DNA of 64,000 nucleotides, taken from positions 1 through 64,000 of the forward strand of contig JAAMPI010000009.1 of the NCBI GenBank assembly GCA_013054445.1, written 5' to 3'. This DNA is from Cudoniella acicularis (taxonomy: Eukaryota; Ascomycota; Leotiomycetes; Helotiales; Helotiaceae). The notes beneath the pieces are model-generated. The model was not told the origin of the DNA. It did no database searches and worked only from the letters and a program-made list of their open reading frames with translations. The position numbers and the translations under genes are program-made. Positions within the stretch are counted from its first letter, which is position 1, and every line of letters starts with the position of its first letter. Shown here piece by piece: positions 1 through 10,644 of this stretch.

Positions 1-1032
1 ATGCTCTCCCTCTTCTACCCCATCCAAAACACCGCCCTTACACAAACCTACTCACTCGCTCCAGCCTTCGACCCCACCTACACTTTCTTCCTCACAACCA
101 ACCTCTCTCTCTCCCCTGGCCTCCTCACCAACATCATCTCCCAAGCACACACTAACGTCCCTTTACACCTCAAAGAAGGAAATCAGCGAAAAATACTGCT
201 CTTCAGCTCCGGCTATGGAAACAGTCGTCAAGATTACGCTGCTACGCTGTCCAACCTCGCCAGTCTAAATTTCATTGTAATATTGTAATACGCGTGGATC
301 ATCCGTATGATACCCAGCTTATCGCGTACCCGGATGGGAGGGTAGTGAGTTCGCCGTATGGAGCTATTACTGGTGTTGAGGAGGCGGAGCGGTTTTTTGG
401 TGTTAGGGTGCGTGATTTGAGGTTGGTGGTTGGTGAGATTGGGAAGGGGGAGGATGGAGGTTTTGGGAGGTTTGATTCCGGGGGTAGATGGTGTTTTGGG
501 AGAGGGGAAGGGGGAAGGGAAGGTGGGGATTTTTAGGCATTCGCTGGGTAGTGCGGCGGCATCGGGTGTAATGTTGGCAGGTAGGAGGTTTGGGTGTGGG
601 GTGGATTTGGATAGGTTGTTGGTTGGAAATGTTACTTCTCTTGGGTTGAAGGGGACGAAGCAGAGGTTTCTGCTGGTTGGGAGTGGAACGCATAATGATA
701 CGGATGATACCTCCTGGTCCGAGTTCCCGGGGCACGAGAGTAAGGGTGGAAGAAGTGTGGTGGAGATAGCGATAGAAGGGAGTGTGCATGCTTCTTTTGA
801 GGATTTCGCTTACTTATATGGGATCGGTAGGAGGCAGAGGTTAGTGCCTGATTTGGGCGATTTGTATGGGAATATTGTTGGGAAGAGGATGTTGGATGTT
901 GTGGGGACGTATGTTGGGGGTTGGTTTGAGGGGCGTTTGAAGGGTGAGAGGGGGATGGAAAGTCTGTTTAGGGGGGAGAGTGGGGGATTTCCTGAGGTGG
1001 AGGTTTTGGTTGGTGATGGGGGTGGGGAGTGA
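1..1032 (+). pseudogene. PAF-acetylhydrolase-like alpha/beta hydrolase, 5' partial, frame-broken
   Basis: The reading resembles fungal platelet-activating-factor acetylhydrolase-like lipases. It has an FSSGYGNSR segment, then VDHPYD (294-311) followed by a YPDGRVV stretch, a nucleophile elbow HSLGS with Ser at 541-543, and a late SVHASFEDF segment (about 781-807) that fits the catalytic His. The family elbow is normally GHSLGG; here Gly is replaced by Arg in front and by Ser behind. Frame 1 stops at 286-288, and coding resumes in frame 3 after an 8-bp tandem duplication (274-281/282-289); removing one copy joins FIVI to RVDHP without a gap. A second frame change is explained by a 55-nt GT-AG intron (433-487) with a GTGAG donor. 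The N-terminus, probably with a signal peptide, lies upstream of the window. It is either a recent pseudogene or carries an assembly duplication. Confidence 0.75.
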
Positions 1033-1309
1033 GGTGTAGGGAGGTCTTTCTGGCTCGGGATTTTTTTAGTAATAAATGACTTGTTCTATATTGCATTTCC
1101 TGAGCAGTGTTATCATCGGCAAGACACACTCTAGGTTAATTTATATGAGTGATGGAAATTCTTGTTACTAAATCGAACCTTCTAAAAAAATTCAAGGAAA
1201 GAAAAAAGTACGTAGGAAATAGAAAATGTCTCGAACCAAATTGAAACCGCGTACTCTGAGGGAATCAAGTTCACTACCACACACCACAAACCTCACACTA
1301 GACAACAAC

Positions 1310-2444
1310 TTATCTCATCCCACCTCCGTTCCTCTCCATATCCTCAACCTTCGCCTCCCCCCTTCCAGAACCATCAGCCTGAATCCTCCCCTCAGCATGC
1401 GTTTCCCAAAACCTCCTCTCTTTATCCCTTCCCTTTATCATCCCAATAAAATCAAACGGATCCAAGAACGTAACCCACCACATCCTCTTATCCTCATATC
1501 CCTCCCCTTGGATCTCCGTCACCCCATCTTGAGCAAGGTAAATCTTGTTATTTCTTGGCAGGAACCGCATTGGATGACGTGCATTTAGAAGGAAGGAGTT
1601 GCAGAGCATGAGCACGCCTTCGAAGACCCAGAAGAACCATTCGTATCTTAGCACTGGTGAGAGTGTTGAGGGATCGAGGTTGTTGTCGAATTTCAGGCTG
1701 GCGGTGGTGAAGTATTCCACTACGCGATAGATGGTTCGGATGCCGATTAGAGAACTGCTGGTGTAGAGTGTAATAAGAACGGCGTTTAAATTGCTTGGCA
1801 GAAGTCCGGCTTTGGCGCATTTTCTGTGAAATGTTGCCGCGAGTGTGACGAAAAGGAAAAGAACGCCGAGTTGGAGGACAAGTGCGGCTTTGAGAAGCGA
1901 TTTGCCGATGTTTTGTGTAGATTGTGGGAGAGTGGTATTGGCTACGTTGGCGGCCCCGTTGGCGTTCAGGATTTCAATGACTGTGGCTATAGCACCGAAT
2001 GTTGTTAGGACGCGGCCCGGGTGGATTGGTGAGTGGTAGGGAACATAGTAAAGAATGCGAGAGAGGATGCAATAGTTTGCGAGTTCGTAGATGGGTCTGA
2101 TGTTGTTAGACTGCATACAGCTTGAAAAACAGGCGGAGAGATGAAATTTACGGAGCAGCGTAGATGAAGACAAGACTCGAGATGAAAATTTGGACATTGT
2201 CATAGTGGTAGGCCCCTATTTCGCGCATAATGTAGCCGACTACGAACAGTAGAGCAGCCCATGGTAAAATTCCGGTAACTCTCCAGCATTTGTAGTGCCT
2301 GCTGCTGTTAGACGGAACTATTTAGCAGTGAAGGGAAACCTTACATGCATTGATAGAAGTGTATTATCATGGAGACACTGAATAGGAAAGCCCAAACTGG
2401 AGGTGCTTCTTTGTTGGGCGCATAGAACCACAGGCTTCCGGGAA
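1310..2444 (-). CDS. RTA1-like seven-helix membrane protein
   Basis: Belongs to the fungal RTA1/RTM1 family of plasma-membrane proteins tied to lipid translocation and resistance to 7-aminocholesterol or other toxicants. The subtype is recognisable from GSLWFYAPNKEAP in the first exon, WRVTGILPWAALLFV, PPIYELANY, ILYYVPYHSPIHPGRV, IGIRTIYRVVEYF and the late YEWFFWVFEGVLML helix. Two introns restore one frame: 2299-2344 (46 nt, GTAAGG donor) and 2097-2151 (55 nt, GTAAAT donor, ATCAG acceptor). The tail after about 1480 is charged and cytoplasmic. The start is unresolved: the frame has a TAA just upstream of 2455, so a short first exon is expected beyond the GCAG at about 2445. Candidate ATGs lie near 2495-2510, but none joins through a standard-length intron. 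The end coordinate is the start of the recognisable exon. Confidence 0.85.
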
Positions 2445-2510
2445 CTGCGAATTGTTAACAAGGTCCTGACCGTAACAGGACGAAAGAAACGCGCCATATT
2501 TTCCATCCTC

Positions 2511-5500
2511 CATCTTTTATTTCGTTTTGAGGGTCAATAGACGAGCCGAGATGGTACGATGGTATAAAATTTCGAGGTTGTCGGGATGGCTGTAAGTCGC
2601 CAACGAGATGGCAGAACTTGTGCGGATGAAGCAACGTAAAATTGAAATTTGACTGTAAGAACAAAATGGAAGGCTTCCAAATAAATTCAAAAGACCTACC
2701 TTCCCAAAAATACCTTTCCTACGTTTGTTTTATACCTCTCGCAAAAAGAATTAAGGCGGCATAATTCCCAAAACCGTATTCAGAATGCGAACATCCCTGT
2801 CAACTTGTCACACCTCGCCAATGACAACGCAATGTCTTTCCGCAGGCGGGAATGGAGAGACTGTCTGAGCTTATTTGAACCTCATGTCTCGTCACTAATA
2901 GGCATTTATTTGTCTGCCTAGCAGTGTCTTGCGATCAATTTGCAATGCTAAGGTGCTCGTGGGAACTGCTGATTCGCTGTTGGTCTCTTTTTCTCTGCGA
3001 GCTGCCTTGGGTGGAGGCTGAGCTGGGCATGAAGGCAGTTGAGCGGGATAAAAAGGCCATGATGTTGAAGATTTATCTTGATCCGAGTGGAGAGCAGATA
3101 AAAGCAGGGCGTTTCATTTTTCTTGTACTGGAACTTGGTCGTGTGTTTTTGTAAGACGGCAGAACTTCGATGCCGGATGATTTTTGTGAGGTTTGCTTGG
3201 CGACCACATTGACAGGGATCTTCTTACAGCAACCGGGCATGGTGATTGCCCTGAAGATGCCACATGTTCACGGGATCTTTCCAAAATTCCCAGGCCCGAG
3301 CTGTCGAATAATAAATGGCTTCTCAAGCTGACTTTCGACTCACTCGCCGTAACCCAGCGACATATACGACTCAGATCTTCCCATGTATTGACCTTTGCGA
3401 AGGGTGCAATGCTCAGAGAGAGAGGTTCTATTAAATCTTCGCAAGATTCTTATATAGTTCTAATTGTTTCATGACTGCGAGTATATTTTTGCGTGGTGTT
3501 GACGTTTCGTTTTCATGAGGTACGAGTACTGTAGCATCGGGCATTCTCAAGATACCCACGGCTATAAGCGGGTCTTCGGGAAATGTGGCTCGGGTTGTGG
3601 GACAAGCTTTTTACCGAATCGCCGGTTCGCTTTCGCGAAAAGCTCCCGATCTTTATTTTCATCTCATCACACCCTTCCAAATACCGCCATCAGTGCAACT
3701 TTTGAAGCAAACCATGAGGATATCAGCGCGCGCTGCCATATCTACTCCTGCCAGGTCACCGAGCTAATCGAATGGTGTCAACCTGTCAATTGATTGCATG
3801 GTCGGTAATCAATTATTTTGAACCTCAAAATTGGGGGCCTATTCATACCCGGCAGCCTCGCAGAAGGATCAGGGTCGAATTTGCCTACCTCCAGCCTATG
3901 AATGCCCGTATTGGCCCCGCATACTGCCTGGTAAGGCATTTTTTGACCCAGAAAGATCTTTTATCCGGTGAGGCACAAGGCAAAGCGGATATTCTTGTTC
4001 GAAGATGTCGAGACTAGGCCGTGGAAGAGGAATTCCGAGTTCCGCATCGTAGGATCGTGTCCTTGCCCACCGCTCTACAGGGCCATGATTCTCATCTCAT
4101 GTCAGCTCAATGCATGCACTCGGGACTTATCACAAAACAACGAGGATCCCTCCTTGTCTCCTAGTAACAGAATCGAAAGAATACAAGTAGGTCTTGTATG
4201 ATTTCATCAAAACATTCTGTAGGGAAGGATGGAGCAGTAAAGCTGAAAAGTTCTAGTGCTAAGAAGTTGGGGAATCAAATCGAACAGAACTCAGGAAACC
4301 TCTCTCCATTTAATCATCACCCCACATGAGTTTCTTTTGCCCTCAGCTTTCTTTCGTCCTTGCGATGATTTTCAATAGGCATAGCCAGGCTTCTGTTAGA
4401 AAAGAGCATCATGAAACTGCATGTGGCATTAGTTTTGCCGCAAAAAATGCATGGGAAACGCCACAAGGAATTGGTGGCTTTTTCCTGAATGTTTTACTGG
4501 AGCCTCGTTCGGGTGGCAAAATTGTTCGCTGTCTCCTAGCTTGCCCTCGCTTCTTGTGCGACTCTGGCTGAAAACTGGCTTTCTGAGTGGCTGCAGCCCC
4601 GGGAAGGTCAGAGCCTCATTAAGGACGACAATAGTCATAGATACGAGAGGAAAATGTCATGATTCAGTGAGAGTACTCACGAGGTCTCTTGGATTATAAC
4701 TTCATTGGAGCATTTTGATCTTCTTTGGGGTCTTTTTTGTTTCAAATTATGACCTGTAAACATTACGAACGATGAACCATATCACATTGATGCGGCTGAG
4801 TTGTCGACAGCAGTCGCATGCATATAACTGGGACTCTTATTTCTTTTGACCTATTATTTACCAAATGGCACAAGCGGTGAGGTTTGAATAACGTCGTTAC
4901 ACAGACGAATTTTCTTCTGTGAAGCAAGAATTTCAATCGTGTTGCGAAGTATATGCTTGTTCTTCTTTCCAAACGCGACCTACTGAAGCTTTAAATAGAA
5001 GTCGGGTGACTATAACATATGAGTCTTGACAGCCCCCAACTCTTCCGCGAATTGTCTTCCCAGCCCACCCCCTTAAAGCAGTTTAATGCAGCTGGAGAGC
5101 CTCGCGAGAACAAAAGAGGCTTGAAGATGAGCTTCTGATTGGAATGCCAAGGGAAAGAGACCTTGTTTTCACAATTTGAATGGGTTGTTATGAGGCACAT
5201 ACTGGGGCCTTGTTGCGTTCAATCATCGAGAACTCTACACAAGGCCAATAAAGATATATTACGTGCCACCCACCTGCCTTTAGCAGTTAGATTATTTGCG
5301 GCTGACAAATGAGCTGCAACCCTCCCTTCTAAGAGGCTCCTTCTGTAGTTATGAAAAAGGCTTAAAGAGATGGCTCCCACCTCTCCATGTCTGCCCATTT
5401 TCCCCGCTCACCAAACCGCAGATCACTGTAAATTCCCACCCTTTAAAGTCATCTCGATTTATTTCGCTGCCTCTACAATTTATCAACCTTCTTTGCCAAA

Positions 5501-5517
5501 TTCCTAAAGTCATCATC
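2511..5517. other. Intergenic, no supported gene
   Basis: About 3 kb with only short overlapping ORFs on both strands, none with a recognisable motif or continuing through plausible introns. The last 280 bases before the next gene hold a CCAAT box near 5245, an AT-rich TATA-like stretch near 5253-5260 and a pyrimidine-rich leader (about 5440-5515). These fit a promoter for the secreted protein that follows. Confidence 0.6.
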
Positions 5518-6026
5518 ATGCAACTCAAAACCATCTTCGTTGGCGCCAGCCTCTCCGCCTCCCTCGCAGTTGCTGATGATGTCCTTCCCCGCCAAAACGC
5601 GGCGTAAGTTTCCACCTCCTCATGGAAAGCTCGAAGGAAATAGTAGCTAATAACCGCTCTCACAGTCAAATATCGGCGGCAGCCAATGCCGAACTCTCCT
5701 ACTTCGCCGCTATCACGACCCAACCAGTCTACCTCAGCCTCTCGTCCGTGCTCGCAACCAATTCTGCCGAATCAAGCCAAGTGAATGCGTGGTTAGAATC
5801 AGTCTTCAGCCAAACCGGCGCCGTTCCTGCCACTGTTGTCAATGCTTTGCCCACTGTCGCACAAGCTTTCGGCTCTAGTCTTCTCAGCGCGCAAAACTCT
5901 ATCGCTACTGCGAACGGTTTCTCGGCGGTCGTGAGCAAAGCTGGGGCGCAGCCAACTGGTGTTGCTGCTTTGGGAGCTGCTGGTGCCGCTGCTGCTGGGT
6001 TCGTCGGTATCGTTTTGGCTTTGTAG
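5518..6026 (+). CDS. Small secreted protein with GPI-anchor signal
   Basis: Two exons, 5518-5603 and 5666-6026, joined over a 62-nt intron with perfect GTAAGT donor and ACAG acceptor. The product is about 148 residues. The first 19 or so form a signal peptide (basic MQLK start, hydrophobic core, small residues before DDVLPRQ); the PRQ may be a Kex2-like processing site. The body is Ala/Ser/Thr-rich without cysteines. The C-terminus has small residues followed by a hydrophobic tail ending GIVLAL, the usual form of a GPI-attachment signal, so the mature protein would sit on the plasma membrane or cell wall. No enzyme motif is visible and the function is unknown. The CT-rich leader upstream is typical of highly expressed fungal genes. 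Confidence 0.85.
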
Positions 6027-7874
6027 ATTGGGTGAGATGTTGCTGATATTATCAAATACGATGGCGACAATGAAATTGTCCTACACAACTCGGCGGTGGT
6101 TGGGATTATGAGGGACCAAGGGAGCTGAAGAGGATTGGTTACATGCTTTCGCGAGGGCGTTCCCCCTTTTATGAGTGAATGTCTGTCTTTCCCATAGGAA
6201 AATAATGAGTTGGAGATCTTACTCTTTTCTCTCTTAGCTCTCAGTATTTGAATGGAAGCTCTTTTTGCTCGCACCGGTACAAGCATGAAATCAATGCAAT
6301 TCATATGAGCATAAAATCGATGATGCGCGATGAAATAGCACCAAGCATACCGTAACTCTGTGGACTGCCACTGATCTTCAACGTACGACTCGCTATAAAT
6401 TTAGCGAATACCACCTTGCAGCATCGCGAAATCACACAAAACACTTGAAATATCTCAACTATTGCAAAACATTAGCAGAAAGAAAGTGAATTTATCCAAG
6501 TGTAGCCCACCGTCTGATCTTGATTTTTCAAATCTTAGAACTTTTTTTTTTCATTGGCTCTTTAATAATTTTCAAGTGTTTTTGTGCGGCTTCGCGAGAA
6601 TAGACCGTTAAACGATTGAGGAACAACTGCCCTGTAACAATAGAACGGAAAAAATAGTTTCAACGACTAAAAAAAATTATCTGCCAAATGATTCGATTTA
6701 GATATGAAAGACACTTGCCATAATTTGTATGTTCCGCTTTGCAAAAAACCTCATGCCAGGAACGACTTGCCTGAGACCTGCTGCAGGAGTCGTGATGGCC
6801 GGCGCCTGAGTAGAACTCTGAGATACAGCAGCGTTTCAAATAGAAAGAAGAGAAGAAATGCGCCGCTGTAATTTGCAAACCTTAAGAGGCATCTCATTAA
6901 TAAAACACCACTCTTTAAATTATACTTTTAGGCGTCGAAATATGTTGCTCGTTTTGAGCGGATAATTGTCTGGTTACTATCATGAAAAGAGGAAGCAGCC
7001 TGGAAGCAGCACTGAATTGTACAGTACTCTCCTCTATGCTGAAATGTTCAGGGAGGGACCCACCTACACCTTGCGTGCAACAAGTACATAAGAAGCGAAT
7101 TGCTCTTGGCGCAGTTTGCATTTCATTATCAGTGTCTATCATAGCGACCTGCTATGATAAAAGGAATTTGAAACACATTGCTGTATTTCAGCCCACTCGA
7201 TCCTGTTGAATGTGGACGCTGCCGCCGGGCATTGAGGGGCTCAAAATATACAGCTCCGGAAGGCGTGTTGTCGACACTTGCGGATTCGAAACATCCATTA
7301 ATGGTAGTTTCTTGGACCAAGCCGCACGCGCTTATCAACCACATTTGTATGGCCTAACTAAACTCGAAATTAGTTTGGCGCTCTCAATATGTTGCAGGCA
7401 TAAAATGTACTACCCGATCACAGATCGACTATTCGCTCGCTCGCTAATTGCACCAACTTCTAACCGTATTGTCTTATCGAGGGACACAATGTCTAGGATC
7501 TGAATATTTGCATTGGTGAATGCGAGGCTGTGCCCAGAGGATATGCCAATGTCGCAATCAACCTGTTTACAGGTGTGTATGGAGATATCATTGTCCCTGG
7601 TGACAACGATAGAGATTCTGGACCCCTGGGGGAAAAGCCTCATGTAGTATCGTAAAGGATAAGTATTCGCTATTATTTTTGACGACAACAAAACGCTCCC
7701 AGAAGTTTCGAAATGATAATTTCTCTCTAAGGTCTGTATTTAGGGTGTTGCTTTTTCTGTACTTGGTTCAAGTGCAGTCTGCTTCCTGGTCCTTATCAAC
7801 AAGGACTACCTTGCTGTCCTCAAAGGATACGCACATAGCATTGCTAGAATGCCAAATCTTTCCTTTTCAACCTT

Positions 7875-8120
7875 TTGATCGCGGGGGCAGGTAGATTCCT
7901 ATGCCAGGTCCACTATGGATGTTATGTAGAACGCGAGGCGCGTGGAACTTCCATAACCACGATAGAAGTTCGCGGTCCCTGCATTGTTATTAGAAGTCCA
8001 GACGAGAGGATAAAGGCCTGGGATGTGGATGCTGGACAAATGCTGACTGGGTCGTGGGTTTGGAGACCTGTGGGAAGTCGAATCGAATATGTGGGAAATG
8101 GGCTTGTAGCAGTATCGTAG
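7875..8120 (+). pseudogene. Possible WD40-repeat remnant
   Basis: An 81-codon open stretch contains SPDERIKAWDVDAGQ, close to the core of a WD40 blade (SPDG..I.vWD..tGq), followed by a weak second blade start. No flanking blades, start or intron structure can be found. It may be the last fragment of a NACHT-WD40-type or other repeat gene, or a coincidence. Confidence 0.25.
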
Positions 8121-8535
8121 TGTTGGGACGAAAGCCGTTCTAGAGATCAGTTTCATACGGCATGTGAGCAGAAGAAAAGCGGCAAGGTAGTCTATTTTTT
8201 GATGCTGACGATTTTTGACATGTATGGAGCAGATATGGAGAAGGTATCTATGGATAGAGCGGGGTTTTTACCCCAATAATGTATTTTGAGGACATGGCGG
8301 CCACGATCCTGACGGACCTCACCTCCCAGAAAAAAGTTGAAGCACTGAAAGGATCTTGAGAGATAATATTATAGCTCTGTGGGAACTCCGACATAAATGG
8401 AATCAAATTATTGGAGGGGGACATTGTTTGACATACGTGTTGACCAAAGGATGATGAGAGATGGGGCGGTACTCGACTAATTAAGGGACATTGTTAGGCG
8501 CTAGTCCCAAAGAGGCACCAGTGAAGCTCCATCAG

Positions 8536-8563
8536 GAAATCCGAAATCCGAAACCCGAAATCC
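8536..8563 (+). repeat. Heptamer tandem repeat GAAATCC x4
   Basis: Four head-to-tail copies of GAAATCC, the third with T changed to C. Short microsatellite in noncoding DNA. Confidence 0.85.
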
Positions 8564-9684
8564 TGAGATCTTCACCCTCACCCACCCACTCGGGTCAGAA
8601 TGATCTGAACATGAACATGACAGCATATTGTTAATTTGGTCAGCGCCAGCGCCATCAGTCCCCCTCCTTACTCAGCCGTTGACATCTCCTGGGCCGCTTC
8701 TCCGTGTACCACCGCTTACTTCGACTGCGACTGCAACTGCAACTGCAATGCGACTCTACCCGGCTAATTAGATAGTGTGGCTTGACTGCCCAAAGGAACC
8801 TGGGACGCCTCCGCAAACACGCCCACGGAACGCTTCCACTCCCTCCCTCCTACTCCCACTGACCTCCTCGTCTGCTGTTCCAATGAGTCTGGGCGTGGGA
8901 GGTCCAATGGCGTCGGCGAGGGCTGTCATCTTGTCGAAGTCATCCACCTCCTCGTCGAACTCCCACCCGAGAAGCAGGAAGCGGAGGATCAACAAGAAAT
9001 GAAGGCATCGCTGTGTTCGAGAAGGCTTCCAAACTTCCAGGCTGAGGAATTTGGGACTTTGTAGGCTCGCAACATACCAAACAATCGCTTCAGGGGAAGG
9101 TCACTGAGATCGCATCGTTCAGTCACCAGCGATCTGCCTTCCAGCGGTGGCCTCCCGACGAGACCGCAGATAGCCCCCCCGCAAAACGCTACAGTACGTC
9201 GTGCAGGCTCCTGATAAAAAGCCCGACGCCAACGCCAACGAGTGAGGTTATACGAAATCTTCGTCGCTGGCATTCTGGCGTTCTGGCAGACCGGCGGCCC
9301 TGTTCAAACTGTTGGCTGCAATTTCGCATTTCTGTTGCATTTCTGCGAGATGGCGCGCGCATGGACTTGGGTGACTGGCGAAGCTGCACACTGCACAGCC
9401 TTCCAGGATTGTCATCCCTCGCGATGGCTCTGCTAGCACGCCGCGGTCCAACAAGCCTAAGATCAGGGCGAAGTCTCCGTAGTATGTGCCCATTTCGTGA
9501 ATCAGTTTCATCTGACTACCCAATTGGTCGTTTGTGCTCGCGAAGTCGCAGCATCAGATTGCCATCATAAACCTTCTTCCCGCCCCTTCTGCAGCATCTC
9601 CCTTTCCAAAGCGGCTCAAAACCTCGAATTCTCTTGGACATTGCATTTTGGATTCACTATCTCCTTGTCGAGACTTTCTCCACC

Positions 9685-10644
9685 ATGGCGAGCTGGGAAC
9701 CTCCGCATCCCCCCAAAACATCGTCCCGCTGGCCTGCACCAGGAATATTTGTGAACGTCGAGTTAGGTTTCTCACTTTCTCAAGACGACCCGCCACACAC
9801 GGCATCGATGAAGTACACATCGAAGAACATGCAAGATAGAACGCATCAGCAGCGGCAGCAGCAGCAGCAGCCACAGCAAATTCAACTACAGGAAAGGCCA
9901 CAGCAAAGACCGCAGCAGAGACCACAGCAGGAAAGACCACAACAAAGATCACAACAGCCAAGGCCGCCGCAGCAAAGTCATCTACAGCAAAGACACCAAC
10001 CCCAGCATCAGTATTCTGCTCCATATCCTCAAAACAATCGACAACGACAGTATTACGAAGAGCAGAAACCGCGAAGACTTACGGTCAATACTAAATCGCC
10101 ACACGAAAGAGGCAGCTCGGCCCCACCAACCATGACTGACAGGAACCAACTTCTCAGCCCAGTCAGTCCTATGACTCCTGCAATATCCAGACGCCCCGTT
10201 CCGGTGGAGCAAACGAGCCGATCTCTTCCTCCTCTTCCCCCTATACCCTCCCAATTCCGCTTGGGTGAGGAAGATATGCCGTGGTCAACTCCCCCTTGGT
10301 ATCGGCCGCAAGAACCGGAATTCGCTAGCCCTCCTATGACAGGAATTGAGATGCAAGAGCGACGATTAGAGGATCCGCAACGCGTAAGGGACTTGGAGGA
10401 TTTGCACCAAGCAATGATGACTGTGGATAGCCTGAATCATGATGGATGGGAAAGCTGGACGTGGGATAGTGTTGGGGAGATTCCGAGGGGCCCAAGAAGT
10501 CTAGGATGGGCAGTCAGGCGTACAGAGATCAGGCCAGATGTTCGAGCCCCCGATACTCTTGAGCCTCCACCGCCTTACGTTGTCAGCCAGTGGGAGCAAG
10601 CTTTCAACAGGAGTGGTAGAAGACCAAGAAGCTCTTTTGCATGA
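9685..10644 (+). CDS. Poly-glutamine, proline-rich hypothetical protein
   Basis: A single exon of 319 codons. The ATG at 9685 is preferred over an in-frame ATG at 9634 because it follows CACC, a good fungal start context, and the protein then begins MASWEPPHPP, a plausible soluble start. Residues about 55-115 are a Gln-rich tract with QQRP-type repeats encoded by mixed CAG/CAA codons (9847-9990). A Pro/Ser-rich linker follows, and then an acidic/aromatic C-terminal part with PPWYRPQ, a helix around DLEDLHQAMM, and PPPYVVSQWEQAF near the end. PPxY-type motifs (PPPYV) could bind WW domains; that is inference. I do not recognise a named family. The antisense frame at 9554-10024 is Ala/Val-rich only because it mirrors the CAG tract. 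Confidence 0.65.
   Translation: MASWEPPHPPKTSSRWPAPGIFVNVELGFSLSQDDPPHTASMKYTSKNMQDRTHQQRQQQQQPQQIQLQERPQQRPQQRPQQERPQQRSQQPRPPQQSHLQQRHQPQHQYSAPYPQNNRQRQYYEEQKPRRLTVNTKSPHERGSSAPPTMTDRNQLLSPVSPMTPAISRRPVPVEQTSRSLPPLPPIPSQFRLGEEDMPWSTPPWYRPQEPEFASPPMTGIEMQERRLEDPQRVRDLEDLHQAMMTVDSLNHDGWESWTWDSVGEIPRGPRSLGWAVRRTEIRPDVRAPDTLEPPPPYVVSQWEQAFNRSGRRPRSSFA
9847..9990 (+). repeat. CAG/CAA-rich glutamine repeat
   Basis: Low-complexity region encoding Gln runs with periodic Arg-Pro, written with interleaved CAG, CAA and AGACCA-type blocks. Likely length-variable between strains. Confidence 0.8.

Larger units (their letters stand above)
6027..9684. other. Intergenic, gene-poor, with possible WD40 remnant
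   Basis: About 3.6 kb with no intact gene that I can support. The one suggestive piece is at 7875-8120 (see separate entry). A heptamer repeat lies at 8536-8563. The 8.7-9.5 kb part is GC-richer and open in several frames on both strands, but none shows a motif, so I treat these as chance ORFs. A pyrimidine-rich leader precedes the ATG at 9685. Confidence 0.5.

Noticed and set aside
433..487. Frameshift in the PAF-AH-like gene at this point
   Set aside because: A 55-nt GT-AG intron restores the frame exactly (VV-D-GVLGEGK), so no mutation is needed here.
9554..10024. Minus-strand 156-codon Ala/Val-rich ORF
   Set aside because: It is the exact antisense of the CAG/CAA tract; its repetitive composition follows from the poly-Q gene on the plus strand.
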